From: Pisolithus tinctorius
Taxonomy: Eukaryota > Basidiomycota > Agaricomycetes > Boletales > Pisolithaceae
Direction of reading: 5' to 3'
DNA: 64,000 nt
NCBI GenBank assembly: GCA_024663395.1
Contig: JANFAH010000021.1
Span: 62,001 to 126,000, forward strand
Positions 34,401 to 45,165 of this stretch are shown one piece after another. Under the pieces are notes generated by a model. That model saw nothing but the letters and a program-made list of their open reading frames with translations. It ran no database searches and was not told the origin of the DNA. The position numbers and the translations under genes were made by a program. Each line of letters starts with the position of its first letter. Position 1 is the stretch's first letter.

Positions 34401-36378
34401 CAGCGCTGAACAGCACTACCAGGTTTATGATCTGGAAATGTTAGCTGTGATATGCGCTCTTAAGGCTTTCTGCCCCTATCTCTTGTCCCCAGTGGTCTTC
34501 ACAGACCACAAGAACTTGGAGTACTACCGCAAGCCTCAACAACTCACACCACATCAAGCACGGTGGGCCGTGACGGTACAGTCTTATCCCCTCAAGTTCT
34601 CATGGCAGGCTGGCCACCTCCAGGTTCCCACTGACACTCTTTCTCAGAAGAATGAAATGGAGGAGCCCCCACCTGTTGCCATGGTTCTACCTCAGAACCT
34701 TTGGCTTTCAGAGGGGGTGGACCCTTCGAAACCACAGATTCGCCTCATATCCCCTTCATTTTTGCTTACAAGAATACAAAAACAGCTAAAAATAAACTGT
34801 CTCACACAAGTTGGACATCTTCCTGCCAAAGCAGATCGCTCAAAAACAAAACCATACTCCCGCCCATCTGAGGAAAAGTCAAAGGGGAGTTTGACCTCTA
34901 CCACTTGCCCAATAAAGGAACCAGTCAAAGGAGTGAGAGGAGTCTATGCTATTTCCGTGGAACTGTACAAACACATCAAGAACGATACATCAAAGGATTC
35001 GACAGGCCCGGAACCAAGTGATAATGTAACCATAGTGGAAGATGGAACAAAAAGGTTTGGAACAACTCGTCTCTATATTCCACCCGAGGATCATCATCAG
35101 TGTATGCAGTCCTACCATGACCATGAATCAGCCGGACACCCTGGACAGAAAGCCATGTTGAACAAGATGAGAAAGGAGATATGGTGGGAAGGCATGGGGA
35201 AAGACATCAAGTCCTACATTGCTGGGTGCCCACTGTGCCAAACAACAAAAGTCATCACTCATCCGCCTACACCGCCGGTGACCCCCCATGAAACCCCCAA
35301 GACAGCCTTCCCCTTTCAACAAGTGTCTATGGATCTTATTACGGATCTTCTGGTCTCCATAGATCAGAAGTATGATTCAATTCTTATGATCGTTGATCAG
35401 GGGCTTACTAAAGCCGCCCTGTTTGTTCCGTGTCATAAAACCATTGATTTGGTCAGGGTTGCCTGACTTTTCCATCAGTTCATATACTCCTGGTTCAGAG
35501 TGCCAGAGTCGGTAATCTCAGATCACAGACCCCAGTTCGCTTCGTCGTTCACAAAAGAACTCTACAAGGCGATAGGGGTAAAAACCAAGTTAAGCACCAG
35601 ATATCACCCTCAGACAAACAGAGAAAGTGAATGGGTAAATCAAGAGGTAGAAGGGTACTTGCACCTGTACTGCTCGGAGTTTCCAAACTCCTGGGCTGCT
35701 AAACTCCCTTCAGCCGAGTTTGCCCACAACTCATGGATTCATTCCATGCATCAGATGACTCTGTTCTTGCTCATACTTGGCTGCGACCCCTCTCCCTACC
35801 CCAAAAAATGCCTTACCCCAGTTCCATCCATTGATGAGAGGTTGGAACGACTTGTGTCAAGCCGAGACATTGCGGTCATCACCCACAAGAAAGCACAGGA
35901 ATTGATGTGTTCGTGCAGCAAGGGAACCTATGAACCGCCCACGATCAGAGATCAAGTTCTCTTAGATGTCGGCCATCTTAGGATCAAAAACCAGTGCAAT
36001 AAGATTGCGCCCTGATGTCTCAGACCTTTCAAGGTGACTCAGGTGGTGTCGCTGGTCGCATTCCGATTGGACCTTCCACCCACTTGGAAGGTCCATCTGG
36101 TGTTCCATGCTTCAAGAATATTCCTGTTCATGGAAAATGAAACCTATGGGACTGCACCTGCAGCACCACTGCCCAAGTTAGTGGATGATGAGATAGAATG
36201 GGAGGTGGAGGCTATCCTGAACCATAGGACTGATGGTCATCGAGGGCAGCGCCGCTACCTGGTCAAGTGGAAAGGCTTCCCACATTCGTCAAATACGTGG
36301 GAACCTGAGGAACATATAAAGGATCACACATCCGAAGCACTCGACCAGTACAAGCTCGCTCGACACCTCAGAAATTAA
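31414..36378 (+). pseudogene. Gypsy-1 gag-pol with chromodomain
   Basis: Capsid-like gag is open at 31414-32358, and a CCHC zinc knuckle (CYNCNKKGHYKSDC) lies at 32581-32622. The protease motif ACIDSG is at about 32883. RT starts near 33433, with YMDD at 33862-33873, followed by RNase H (VLFTDAS, 34310). The integrase has the HHCC finger (about 35118-35240) and catalytic residues in SMDLITD, SDHRPQF and NRESEWVNQE. The chromodomain (EWEVEAILNH, YLVKWKGF, NTWEPEEHI) spans about 36196-36370. gag and RT-to-chromodomain share one frame; only the protease stretch (about 32725-33225) is displaced, indicating two small indels. All eleven premature stops are TGA. The chromodomain in relatives directs integration to heterochromatin. 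Confidence 0.93.
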
Positions 36379-37710
36379 TGGACTCCCTGCACTCTGTCAA
36401 TACTGAGAATGACTATGCTGACCTCCTTGGAGAATCCCTTTACGACCCCACAGCTGACAGGGATGACCTACTCGTCCCCCCCGTCGCCTGTTATCGCAGT
36501 TCCCCTCCCCCATCCACCACCTCCTGCATTCCTGAGTTGGATGCCTTGTCCCTCATCTCACAGTGGGAGGTACTGACCCCTGTTGCCTGCCCTCTCCAGC
36601 TGCATCCACAGCAGGCCTTCTCTGTCCGAAGAACCCCAGCCCCAAAGGTCAGAGTCCTCATCAGTGAGGATGGTGACCAAAAGGGAAAGAGTAAAGCGGT
36701 CCCTCGTGATGATGCCAATTCACGAGGAGCCTCAACTGCTCCCACCAATGCTCCCAGCCCTTCCCACATTTGCCCCGAACCCATCACCTCCAGAAATGCA
36801 GCACTTGACATGCTCGCCTCAGTTGCCCTTGCCTGGGATGATGAGCTGTGACTACCAATCGCAGCAAGTGACTACTTGGACGTTGTTAGGTCGCTTGATG
36901 TCTTCAACAATGGGGACCACATTGACAGGTGTACACCGGAACAAGTTAAGTATTTTGGGCTGCTGTCTGAAATCTACAGAGTGGCAGATGTGATTGGGAA
37001 GGCCACTGGTAGGCTTTGCACCACCCAACTCTCTGGTACAGCTCCACTAGCTGATGTCATAATGGTCTCTATGTTAGAAAAGGGGTATGCAGATGTTTTA
37101 GAAGTGGTAACCAGTGGAGCATACCATCATCTTCAGGAATGACAGATAGGGGAGTTCCTAGCCCCAACAGCTTCTCGGATCCTTGAATGGATCAAACCGA
37201 AAGAGGAACTGGTAGTTCCTGGGATCAAACCTGCAGTGGAGCAGGAGGTCTGCTGGGATCCACCATTGGAGTTTATGGATAACGCAATGGTTTTTAAAGA
37301 GGTTGGTCGACATCTAGGGATGGCAGCTAACAGCACAGCTTGGGAAGCCCTACTCCAGAACACTACATGGAGTGGGATCGATAAAAACTACCACAATGCC
37401 CTCTATGCCACTGATGCTATCCCTCTGGTTCCCTTTGTCCCTGTCCCTGAGGATGACTTTGGTACTATCTCGGAGGTTGAACTCCAGTCCCTGAGGAACA
37501 CCCCCTCTACCAGCATGCCTGCTATCAGTGCCATCACTTGGGACATTGGTCATGCTGTGGAGGGAAGGGATCCCACTGGACTCTGGCTGCTGCCTCAAGC
37601 TCATCACCTCCATCGCCTTCACTGCCTGTCTCCTCCCACACTTGCACTCGCTGCCCCGCCACCCCAGGACCATCTGGGCCCTGTTACCAGTCCTCAAGGG
37701 TCTGAGGACG

Positions 37711-37712
<2 letters not shown>
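36378..37712 (+). pseudogene. Post-pol open frame of Gypsy-1, function unknown
   Basis: The ATG at 36378-36380 overlaps the pol stop as TAATG. The same frame stays open to the G-tract except for TGA at 36849 and 37140, giving about 440 codons. The first 150 residues are Pro/Ser-rich. The middle (about residues 165-260) looks globular and helical (VKYFGLLSEIYRVADVIGKA), and a further helical region follows. No Cys/His motif or known domain is seen. The long open frame and the TGA-only damage argue for a once-translated protein. Confidence 0.6.

Positions 37713-37713
<1 letters not shown>

Positions 37714-37741
<28 letters not shown>
37714..37741 (+). repeat. Homopolymer run of 28 G before the 3' LTR
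   Basis: 28 consecutive G end at the LTR start (TGATGTTACG). The position is that of the polypurine tract that primes plus-strand synthesis. The length could be partly an assembly or sequencing effect. Confidence 0.8.
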
Positions 37742-38318
37742 TGATGTTACGCCCGTGCAGTCCTTTTTCCCTTTCTCATCGAGCCCCCTTAGATTGCCAA
37801 GTCACGTGTGTCATGTGCATCATCGCATCGCTTGTCCTCGCCGTGGTAGTCCTTGGTCTCGAAGCTCACTAGGCTTTCAGATCACCAGCACTGGTGGTAT
37901 TTCCAATACCAACTGATGCTGCATACACTGTCATCACTCTGACTTGTAGCTGCGCCTGCAGCTGATGGACATGTATTTCATTTATGTTCGTTTCCTTCTT
38001 CCTGTTCTGTTTTGATCCTCTAGTGTCGCCTGTGTGGCTGCGCTTGTTCCGATGTCAGGGCCCCTCGCTGTGGACTGTGTCCCCAGCTGGTTTGGCTGTG
38101 GTCCTTACCAACTGACATCGTATGACTCTTTTCTATTTCATCGTTTACATGTTTACGACTGACTGTGGGTGTGTGTATGGTACAAACCCTGTGAGGGTAT
38201 TTAAGTAGACGTACCATACACTGTAACCCCAGTTTTTTGATTACTTGCAACTCAGCTATCATCTTTGACTCATACTCTGTTCTTTTGCTGTTGCGACCTG
38301 AACCTCTGCCAGTACTCA
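37742..38318 (+). repeat. Gypsy-1 3' (shared) LTR
   Basis: Pairs with 30401-30967. It ends AGTACTCA, and after one T the LTR-X insertion begins. The Gypsy-1 leader sequence that normally follows an LTR reappears at 40178, so this LTR may also have served as 5' LTR of a second copy. Confidence 0.85.
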
Positions 38319-38846
38319 TTGTGAGTCAAAGTGTGGAAAGGCAGTATAAACCAACCAAACCAACACCAAAGACAAATAATGTGCGAGTGGTGGTTTGCCT
38401 CCGCAGAACCTGGAGTGCAGAGAAACCTAAATGTGTGGGGGGGACTTCAAGTAGAGGGCTCCTGGTGCAAGTCGTCGACGAGTTATGCAGGAGAGGATGA
38501 ATGAATGCTGATTGAGAAGGGGATGCTGAACAGAGCAGGGGTGTTCAGCCAAAAGGACTTGGGAGTAATGGATTTCGATAGGACGTGCTCCTGGTGCAAG
38601 TCGATGACGAGTTATGCAGGAGTGGATGGATGACTAAACAAGAGGTTGCTGACTAAGCACTGATGATACTGCTGATGATGAATAGAGGTAGATAGACCCT
38701 TGATGGAGCCTCAACTACCAATGATATAAATGAAGACAGATAGACTCTTCCAAATGAGCCTCAACTGTTGACGACGAGATATGCTGAGCTGAGCTGACTT
38801 CTGGATTGCTTCTGAATTGCTTTTTTTGTAGCTAAGTACATGGGGG

Positions 38847-38853
38847 TTTATAT
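38847..38853 (-). promoter_or_regulatory. TATA box in LTR-X copy 1
   Basis: TATATAA on the minus strand inside a conserved block shared with copy 2 (63464-63470); transcription would run leftward. Confidence 0.6.
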
Positions 38854-39291
38854 ACTGTGGGGGGAGCACAGCTTGTGACAAACAAGGCACAAACACTTGG
38901 TAAGTAATGAGTAAGGACTGAGTAATCATGATGAGTAAGCGAGAAATGAAAAGTAAGCAAGCAAAGAAGATTGGTAAGTATTGGCAATGAACGAGTCAAG
39001 GATAGTCAAATTATCACAAAATGAGTCAAATAGAATAAGAAACTGAGTAAGCACACTGATATCACATTAGGGGGTGGCGATGCAAGTTAGATCTCAGCGG
39101 AGACATCTCTAGATCCAAAGATGGCATGACAGATGGACAGTGTTTCCAGATAGGGAAGTATTAATTCCAGAATTGAAGGGCATGAGTCAGGTGTCAAAGG
39201 GGGCTAGGGCGTTGGGGGTCTGTGGGGCAATGGGAGCATATGTGATTGCGTCTCCCACCCTTCCATCCTCTCAGTGAAGTTAACAAAAACT

Positions 39292-39771
39292 TCATGAATG
39301 GGGCTCTGATGGAGGAGGAGGAGAAGGGGGGATGTCTTCTGCTGGATCTTGCAGTAAGAAGGCAAGATGCATGTCATACTCGTCATGAATGCGATCAGGG
39401 AGGCTGGAGGACAGTAGATTATACTGCAGCTGTCGCAATGCAGGAAGAATGATGGACAAGACTGGGATAAAGACAGTGCAGGGAGCAGGGAGGAATGATC
39501 CATATGCTTCATCAACCGGGGAGACTGAAACGACCACATAAGACCTTTCTAACTGAGTGACAGACCTGAGGCGACCAAAGAACGTCCTTCTGGAAGTCAT
39601 ACTGACCAGGAGAACATGCTGACCAAGCTGTGTGGGATGAGATGGGGCTGACAATGATGGGATGAACCAGGGGGCTTCAGGACAGAAGCTGGTGGGAACA
39701 CCTGGCAGATATATGTAGCCACTGTCTCTGGCAAATGAGACAAGTGAGATGATCGATGAAGAGGTGGCCAT
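39292..39771 (-). CDS. LTR-X encoded ORF, 159 aa, unknown function
   Basis: Open from ATG at 39771 (MATSSSIISLVSFARD) to a stop at 39292. It contains YIYLPGVPTSFCPE, HVLLVSMTSRRTFFG, RSYVVVSVSPVDEAYGSF and a Pro-rich tail. Copy 2 at 62552 encodes the same protein, there interrupted by a TGA where this copy has CGA. There is no known domain. It is predicted to be mainly beta/hydrophobic with no clear membrane segment. Confidence 0.5.
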   Translation of the reverse strand: MATSSSIISLVSFARDSGYIYLPGVPTSFCPEAPWFIPSLSAPSHPTQLGQHVLLVSMTSRRTFFGRLRSVTQLERSYVVVSVSPVDEAYGSFLPAPCTVFIPVLSIILPALRQLQYNLLSSSLPDRIHDEYDMHLAFLLQDPAEDIPPSPPPPSEPHS

Positions 39772-40177
39772 GATTGATGGACTTAGTGAAATGAGCGTCT
39801 GATGGATGGAGTGCTGTAGAAATGTGCAGGGTGTGAGGATCCTCTCCAAATTTGGAAGGAAGAATCGTGGGGCTGAGCACTTTAAGCGAGTGTGGGAATG
39901 GAGTCGATATCTTTGGAAATGGTGGAGATACAACGAAAACCGGAATGCCATACATGGGCGCTAAAAACCTTTCACGTGCGCTTAACTCGCTTCCTCTTTT
40001 CTCTTTAGCACTGACGACTCATTCTTGTGTGAAGGATGACTGTTAACATCCAACAGTCTTTCTACACATGAGGCCTTTAGTCTTCATCTGCATGCTTGGG
40101 CATTGTGCGCAACTTGTCAACGAGTTAGGCAGAGTCAGCTGTAACCATGTCCACAACACCTTTGGTGTGTGACATCC

Positions 40178-40285
40178 TCAATAACAAGTTGAGCCATAGG
40201 GGTTATGATAAGTTTGGCCTGTAGTTCCACCTCATGACATTCATGCCTAGTCCATTTGATGAAGTCACTTGTTGCGAGCATAACA
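40178..40285 (+). repeat. Gypsy-1 leader fragment
   Basis: About 108 bp matching 30968-31075, the sequence that begins at the first base after the Gypsy-1 5' LTR. It starts exactly at that base (TCAATAACAAG), which points to a second, interrupted Gypsy-1 copy. Confidence 0.82.
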
Positions 40286-40772
40286 GTCAGTGTTCTGCCA
40301 GTCAGGGAATGTTCATTGCAGTCACTGCACATTCACCAGTAAACTTTCCCACAAATGCAAGTGAACTGAATGTTTGCAGTGCCAGAAGTCATGGCTCAAG
40401 TGTGCATGAATATATTAGATACCAAAGCCCTCCAGGCACTCCTGGATGCATATGGTCAATGCACAAAATCAATTTTCTAACTATTTCAAACAATTATGTA
40501 ATTGGGTTGGTCATATGCTAGGGGAGATGGAACGGAAATGTCAATGGTTAGGCTGCAAAAAGGTGTGTCATGGGGTCATTATGTAGGATGGTAGATAATT
40601 AGTGTTCTATGTAAGCTGAGTCATGAAGCATGACATAGAATAGAGTCCATGTCTGAGTAAGTGAAGTGGGTTGCACATCTTGCTTCAGCACACTTTGCCA
40701 TGGGCAAACTTGCACATCCAGCCCTCCATTCAGTATCCTCTGTGCCTTTTTCACATCTCTACAGTCACCAGA
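40286..40772. other. Spacer before the truncated TE-associated ORF
   Basis: No gene seen. The segment at about 40424-40449 resembles 30354-30382 on the left of Gypsy-1. The 3' end should be the upstream region of the ORF at 40773. Confidence 0.4.
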
Positions 40773-41579
40773 ATGGAAGATCCAAACCAAGCAGTCCAAC
40801 CAGATTTCTCCACTGAGGAGTACAACAAGGCATGTCTTCAGTTAGTCAGTGATACCACAGACAATGAGCAGGCAGCCCAAATTCTGGGGTCTCTCTGGGA
40901 AATAAACAACAACAAGGAAAGAGCACAGTGGGCTGCACACAGAGCAGATGAAGCTAGGAGAGCGCAAGAAGCAAACAAACAAGCTGCAGAAGAGCAGGCA
41001 GAAGAGCAATGTTGCACCCACAAAGAAGAAGAGGCCACTCATCTAGAAGAATGGAAAAAGTACAAGGCCAAATTCACACCAATTTGCAATGTCAAAGCCC
41101 CAACTGGACCAGTCAACATCCCTGCTCCTTATGCATCAAGGAAACTGCTCAAGGGAGAATACTGTGAACTATATTTCTTCACCAATGCTGGCCTAGCAGA
41201 GGCAGAATATTTCAATCCCTCCATTGATGATGAAGCTCTGACACTGTTGAAAGCAGACAATGGGCAACACCTCTGGGTCCCTGCTTCAATGACAAGAGAC
41301 AAGTCTGTGGTCATCAAAGATGAAGATCTCACCTGGGAGCAATTTGGAGAAGCAGTGATTCACATGGTTGATGCAATGAGAGACCATGACTGGCCAGAAG
41401 AAAGTGTCAAAATGCATGTTGACTTCTGGCTAGCTCTTGAAGGCCACCCACATCAGGAATTTAACAAATTTCTATCCAAGCTATTTTGGACTTCTTTGTA
41501 CCTTTTGGGACTTTTTTGTCTTACTGGACTTTTCCTTGCAAGGGATGGGGGGAAGCAAAATTTCAAACAACATAAATAA
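40773..41579 (+). pseudogene. Truncated transposon-associated protein of Agaricomycetes
   Basis: The ATG at 40773 (MEDPNQAVQPDF) opens a frame with a coiled, Glu/Ala-rich region (about residues 45-95). Conserved parts YVELWYFTNAGL-like (here YCELYFFTNAGLAEAE), DDEALTLL and LTWEQFGEAVIHMVDAMRDHDWPEE follow. This family is multicopy in mushroom genomes and usually lies in retroelements, often upstream of gag-like parts; its role is unknown. After GHPH (about 41455) the sequence departs from the family, and the last 40 residues are foreign hydrophobic sequence, so the protein is truncated by an insertion or deletion. Confidence 0.68.
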
Positions 41580-41676
41580 GTCAAAATGTACAAAAAAAGT
41601 ACAAGAAGTGCAAAGTACAGAATGTCACACAAGTCGCATTCAAAAAGCATGAGATCATTGGTGACTGCCAGACTGG

Positions 41677-42315
41677 TGTAAGGAATCCACATTCCCTAGA
41701 CATGTGAGCCCCTATTATTAACTGTTCTGTGACTGCTGTTATGTCTGCTCCCCTCTCACGTTCACCATTGTTCACATGCTACCTTCCCATGCCCTTGCTC
41801 TCTCTCGTGCAGTGCTATACCTGCAGCTGCTTTTTCCCTCAGACTCTTTCTCTTATCATGGTCTCTATTCCTTAGTGCTTGTAGTATACCCTTGGCCTCT
41901 GTTTTGGCCTGTCTTCTGTGTACGTGCTGTTGCATGGCTTTCCTTTACTGTACCCTGTCTTACTTAGGTTCCGGGTTCACTTGGACTATAAAGCCCTGTA
42001 CTTAGGTACAGAATGATACCTTTTGGCACTTGGAAGGTCACCACGAGTTTCTTTTGCACTTTGTCTACACTGCACATCTCGCATTCTGCCATGCACAAAC
42101 TACATATACCGCTTGCACTGCTTGCATTGCCAGTACTACTCCACGGACCATGCCACACACATCACAAATCACTACTGCTACAAAGCGCTGGGTCTCACCT
42201 TCTAGTCCTGACAGTCCAGATTCCCTTGGGACGAACAATTCGTTCCCTTCATTTTTTATTGTTGTTATCTAAGCCATCTAGCTTGTATTATATGGCTACT
42301 TGGACTTTTCCTACA
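41677..42315 (+). repeat. Gypsy-2 5' LTR, 639 bp
   Basis: Starts TGTAAGGAATCC and ends TTTTCCTACA; the ends are inverted repeats. It matches 51745-52397. A TATAAAG box lies at 41987-41993, and a palindrome GTACTTAGGTAC follows it. Confidence 0.88.
41987..41993 (+). promoter_or_regulatory. TATA box of Gypsy-2 LTR
   Basis: TATAAAG in a block conserved with the other LTR copy (52069-52075). Confidence 0.6.
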
Positions 42316-42317
42316 AC

Positions 42318-42335
42318 TGGAGCCCACCACAAGGG
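42318..42335 (+). other. Gypsy-2 primer-binding site
   Basis: TGGAGCCCACCACAAGGG begins two bases after the LTR end. PBSs commonly begin TGG because they pair with the CCA end of a tRNA. The tRNA was not identified. Confidence 0.55.
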
Positions 42336-42358
42336 ATTCTGCTGTCACTTCCAGAAGG

Positions 42359-45058
42359 TTGCTCGGGCGCACTGCTGAATGCACAGAACTAGAAAATTTA
42401 TGCCTGCACTTTTGCAATCTCAACCTGTCAGAAGACTCCAACCTTTTCTGCCCTGTTTCACCTGTAACACCAGATCATGTGCAATTACCCACTGACATTC
42501 TGTGGGTATTACCTGCAATCACTCCTCCTGATATTTTGGCAGATCAGATATCCATCGCATCAGATCACCTAGATCTCACTGCCCCTGATTTTCCTGGTGG
42601 CTTTATCCACTTGACTCCCCAAAGACCCAAAACCCCACCATCACCTTTAACACCCATCACATCATCTGATTCATCATCACTGATGCCCTCTTTTTCCTGT
42701 CTCTTTGATGCCTCCAAATCTATACCCAGACTCTCAGTCCCATCCACCACACTGCCATGGCCACTCACTTGGTCGCAGACCACCCATCAGCCAACTAGTA
42801 ACCTGCCAACACTTCCACCAGTTCGCTCACACACTATACCAACTGCTTCGCATCCACAACCAATACCCATTCCACCCATTACCAATCTGGCACCATCACC
42901 ACAGGTTAACCCACCAATGGCTAATCCTCAGTTTCAGATGCCACTCCATGGAACACAAAACTCACCTAAGTTTAGCGGAGATTCTCCCATGCAGCTTCTG
43001 CACTACCTCGAAGACATCGACTTCCTTGGTACTCTCACTGCTCTTGATGACTGCAGCAAGATCAGAGCTGCAATTTGCTATGCTGACCTAGAAGAAGCTG
43101 AGGTCTGGCAAACGCTTCCAGAAGCTGTTCCCATGGCTGATGACTGGGATGCCTTCGTAGTTGCTGTTAAGGGTTTGTACCCTGGCTGTGAGGGTGATGA
43201 CCGCTACTGCCATGCAGACTTGCAGTACCTCATCGAAGAATATCAGTCCAAGCCTATGTGGAACCAGGATGACCTTGGAGAATACCAGCGGAAATTCACT
43301 AAGATTTCTGCCCTGCTCATTAAAACTAAAAAGCTTGCTGAGACAGAATGGGATTCCATGTTCCTGAATGGCTTCCTGAGGGCCATTGCAGACCATATTT
43401 GTCATTGACTCTCCATAGTCTGCACCGACCTCCACCCTGATGACCCATACCCACTCGCAGAAGTCGTCAAAGCTGCCAAGTTCCTTTTGACAGGATCCGC
43501 TCTTCGTAGTGTGGTACCAATGATGGCTACCGTGGCCTCGCCAGCTGCACCTCCCTCATTGGCTTACATGCTGCAGGTACCACCTGCTGGTACTGTCATT
43601 AAACAGGAATACAACTTCTAGACATAGCCTCCACTGCAGCAATGCAGATCTGGCTGCAGTTTCTGTGCAGACCCCAACCACTGGACAAGGATGTGCATGC
43701 TTGTTGAAGTTTATATCTGCACCGGTAAGATCACGAGAGGTACAGACAACCGCCTCTATCTGGTGGACGGGAGCTGAATCCCATGTTTCCCTGAATGTAA
43801 CTCACTGAGAGAGGCTGTTGACCACATCATGGCTGACAGAGACCAGGCCAGTGTGTGCGCTGCGACTCCTGCTGCTCCATGCAATGTGGCCACGCAAGGC
43901 ACCGCCAACCTCTTTTGCATTGCTCATCCTGAAGTTGACATGCAGTTGGAGATCCACCCTTCTGCCTTCTTAAACACTGTCCAAGACATCAATGAACCTG
44001 TTGCAGACTTAGCCAACCCCAACTTCCAAGCATATGTTGCTCAAGCTTGGGCTACCTACCAAGCAGATAAAGGTAACAAGGGAACGGTTGTTCCCCATGG
44101 AAAGAAAGCCCACTTCAACAGAGTTGAAATCACAGCTCGACCCGTGGCATGTCCTGCCAACCCTCCACAAGTCAATCCACGAGCAGCCACTGTTGAAGAG
44201 GAAATCATTTCCCCTGGTGTTCAAAGTTCACATGCTGCTTGCCAGGCATCCGATTCCTCTGCACCTGCACCAATGTCCACTGCTACAAAACCATATGTTC
44301 CTCCAACTAATCCGGCTCTGACGCCCACGTGCAAGGATCCCATTCCTGTGGCAATTGTTCCACCACAGGCACTGTACCCAGCAGCTCACAATCAAAACCA
44401 GTATTGTTACTTGTTCCCTCTCGAAGATGAAGCCACACCAAAGCATACCGTGGAGCATGTACTCGAAACCAGTGTTGCCTTGCCAGTCAAAGAATTATTT
44501 GCAGTAGCCCCAGAGTTTCACAAACAGTTCAGAGACATCACCATGGCGAAACGTGTCACCACAAACGAGATTGAGGTAGTTTGTAGCAATGATGAGGAAG
44601 GAGTACAAGTGAATGAGCTGACCAGCCACAATCCTCAAAGAACCACGCACAAATACAGAGACCACATTATCCATGGTGATGATGGCTCCATTGTAGCTCA
44701 CCACACTCTGCCGCTCTGCTGCATCAAAGCCAAGGTCCCTGGGACTGACGTCACCATCAATTGCATACTAGATTCTGGTTTGGAAATCGTTGCCATGCCC
44801 AGGCATGTTTGGGAAAAGATCAGGCTTCCATTGCGCTGCAATCATCTGATGACCATGACATCTGCTAATATGTCTAAAGACACCACTGTAGGCATTCTAG
44901 AAAACCTGAAACTCAACTTCGGAGCTGGGCCAGTCATGCTGCAGGTTCAAGTAATTGAACATGCCAACTTTGACATGCTCCTCAGACATCCGTTCATTTG
45001 CCTTATGAGTGCAGTAACAAATGATTATTCCGACGGTGGACAGCGGATCACTCTCTGA
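42359..45058 (+). pseudogene. Gypsy-2 gag and protease
   Basis: A Pro/Ser/Thr-rich N-terminal half is followed by a capsid-like gag (PKFSGDSPMQLLHYLEDID to 43408), then after stops a zinc knuckle (CSFCADPNHWTRMC, about 43660). From 43829 to 45058 one frame holds a linker and the retropepsin motif CILDSG (about 44764). Stops at 43408 (TGA), near 43620 (two TAG) and near 43775 break it. Confidence 0.82.
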
Positions 45059-45165
45059 GACCTGAATGATGGCTGTGAGTACACTTTGCCCACACACCCA
45101 TGGCGCAAGGGCTGTCTGCACTGTAAGTGCGGCAAGCACTGCCATAGTCACCAAAGTATAGTCAA

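Larger units (their letters stand above)
30401..38318 (+). mobile_element. Gypsy-1: chromodomain LTR retrotransposon
   Basis: Two LTRs of about 570 bp enclose gag, protease, RT, RNase H, integrase and a C-terminal chromodomain in that order, the layout of chromoviruses. A further open frame follows pol. The internal region carries 13 TGA stops and two probable small frameshifts, so it is inactive. No clean target duplication is visible, because the right LTR is followed by an insertion and then by the leader of a second copy (see 40178-40285). Confidence 0.92.
38320..40174 (-). mobile_element. LTR-X copy 1 (1.86-kb LTR-like repeat)
   Basis: Inverted copy of 62147-64000. Read on minus it starts TGTCACACACCAAAGG (40174) and ends TTTGACTCACA (38320), so it has TG...CA ends. 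It has a TATATAA box, and a 159-codon open frame precedes the TATA box. It sits between a Gypsy-1 LTR and that family's leader, as a solo LTR or similar unit would. A target duplication is not clear. Confidence 0.72.

Noticed and set aside
32356..37142. TGA stops read as recoded (readthrough or selenocysteine) codons
   Set aside because: Basidiomycete nuclear genes do not use TGA this way as a rule. The same CGA/TGA pattern occurs between the Copia arms and LTR-X copies, and two frameshifts show the element is decaying.
41480..41625. Inverted repeat around TTTGTACCTTTTGGGACTTTTTTG forming a MITE-like hairpin
   Set aside because: The arms align only loosely by eye and are low-complexity; no target duplication was seen.
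41672..42320. Gypsy-2 5' LTR read as a solo LTR, because ACTGG occurs on both sides
   Set aside because: The right ACTGG is part of the two-base spacer plus TGG primer-binding site, and gag and pol of the same orientation follow, so the match is best taken as coincidence.
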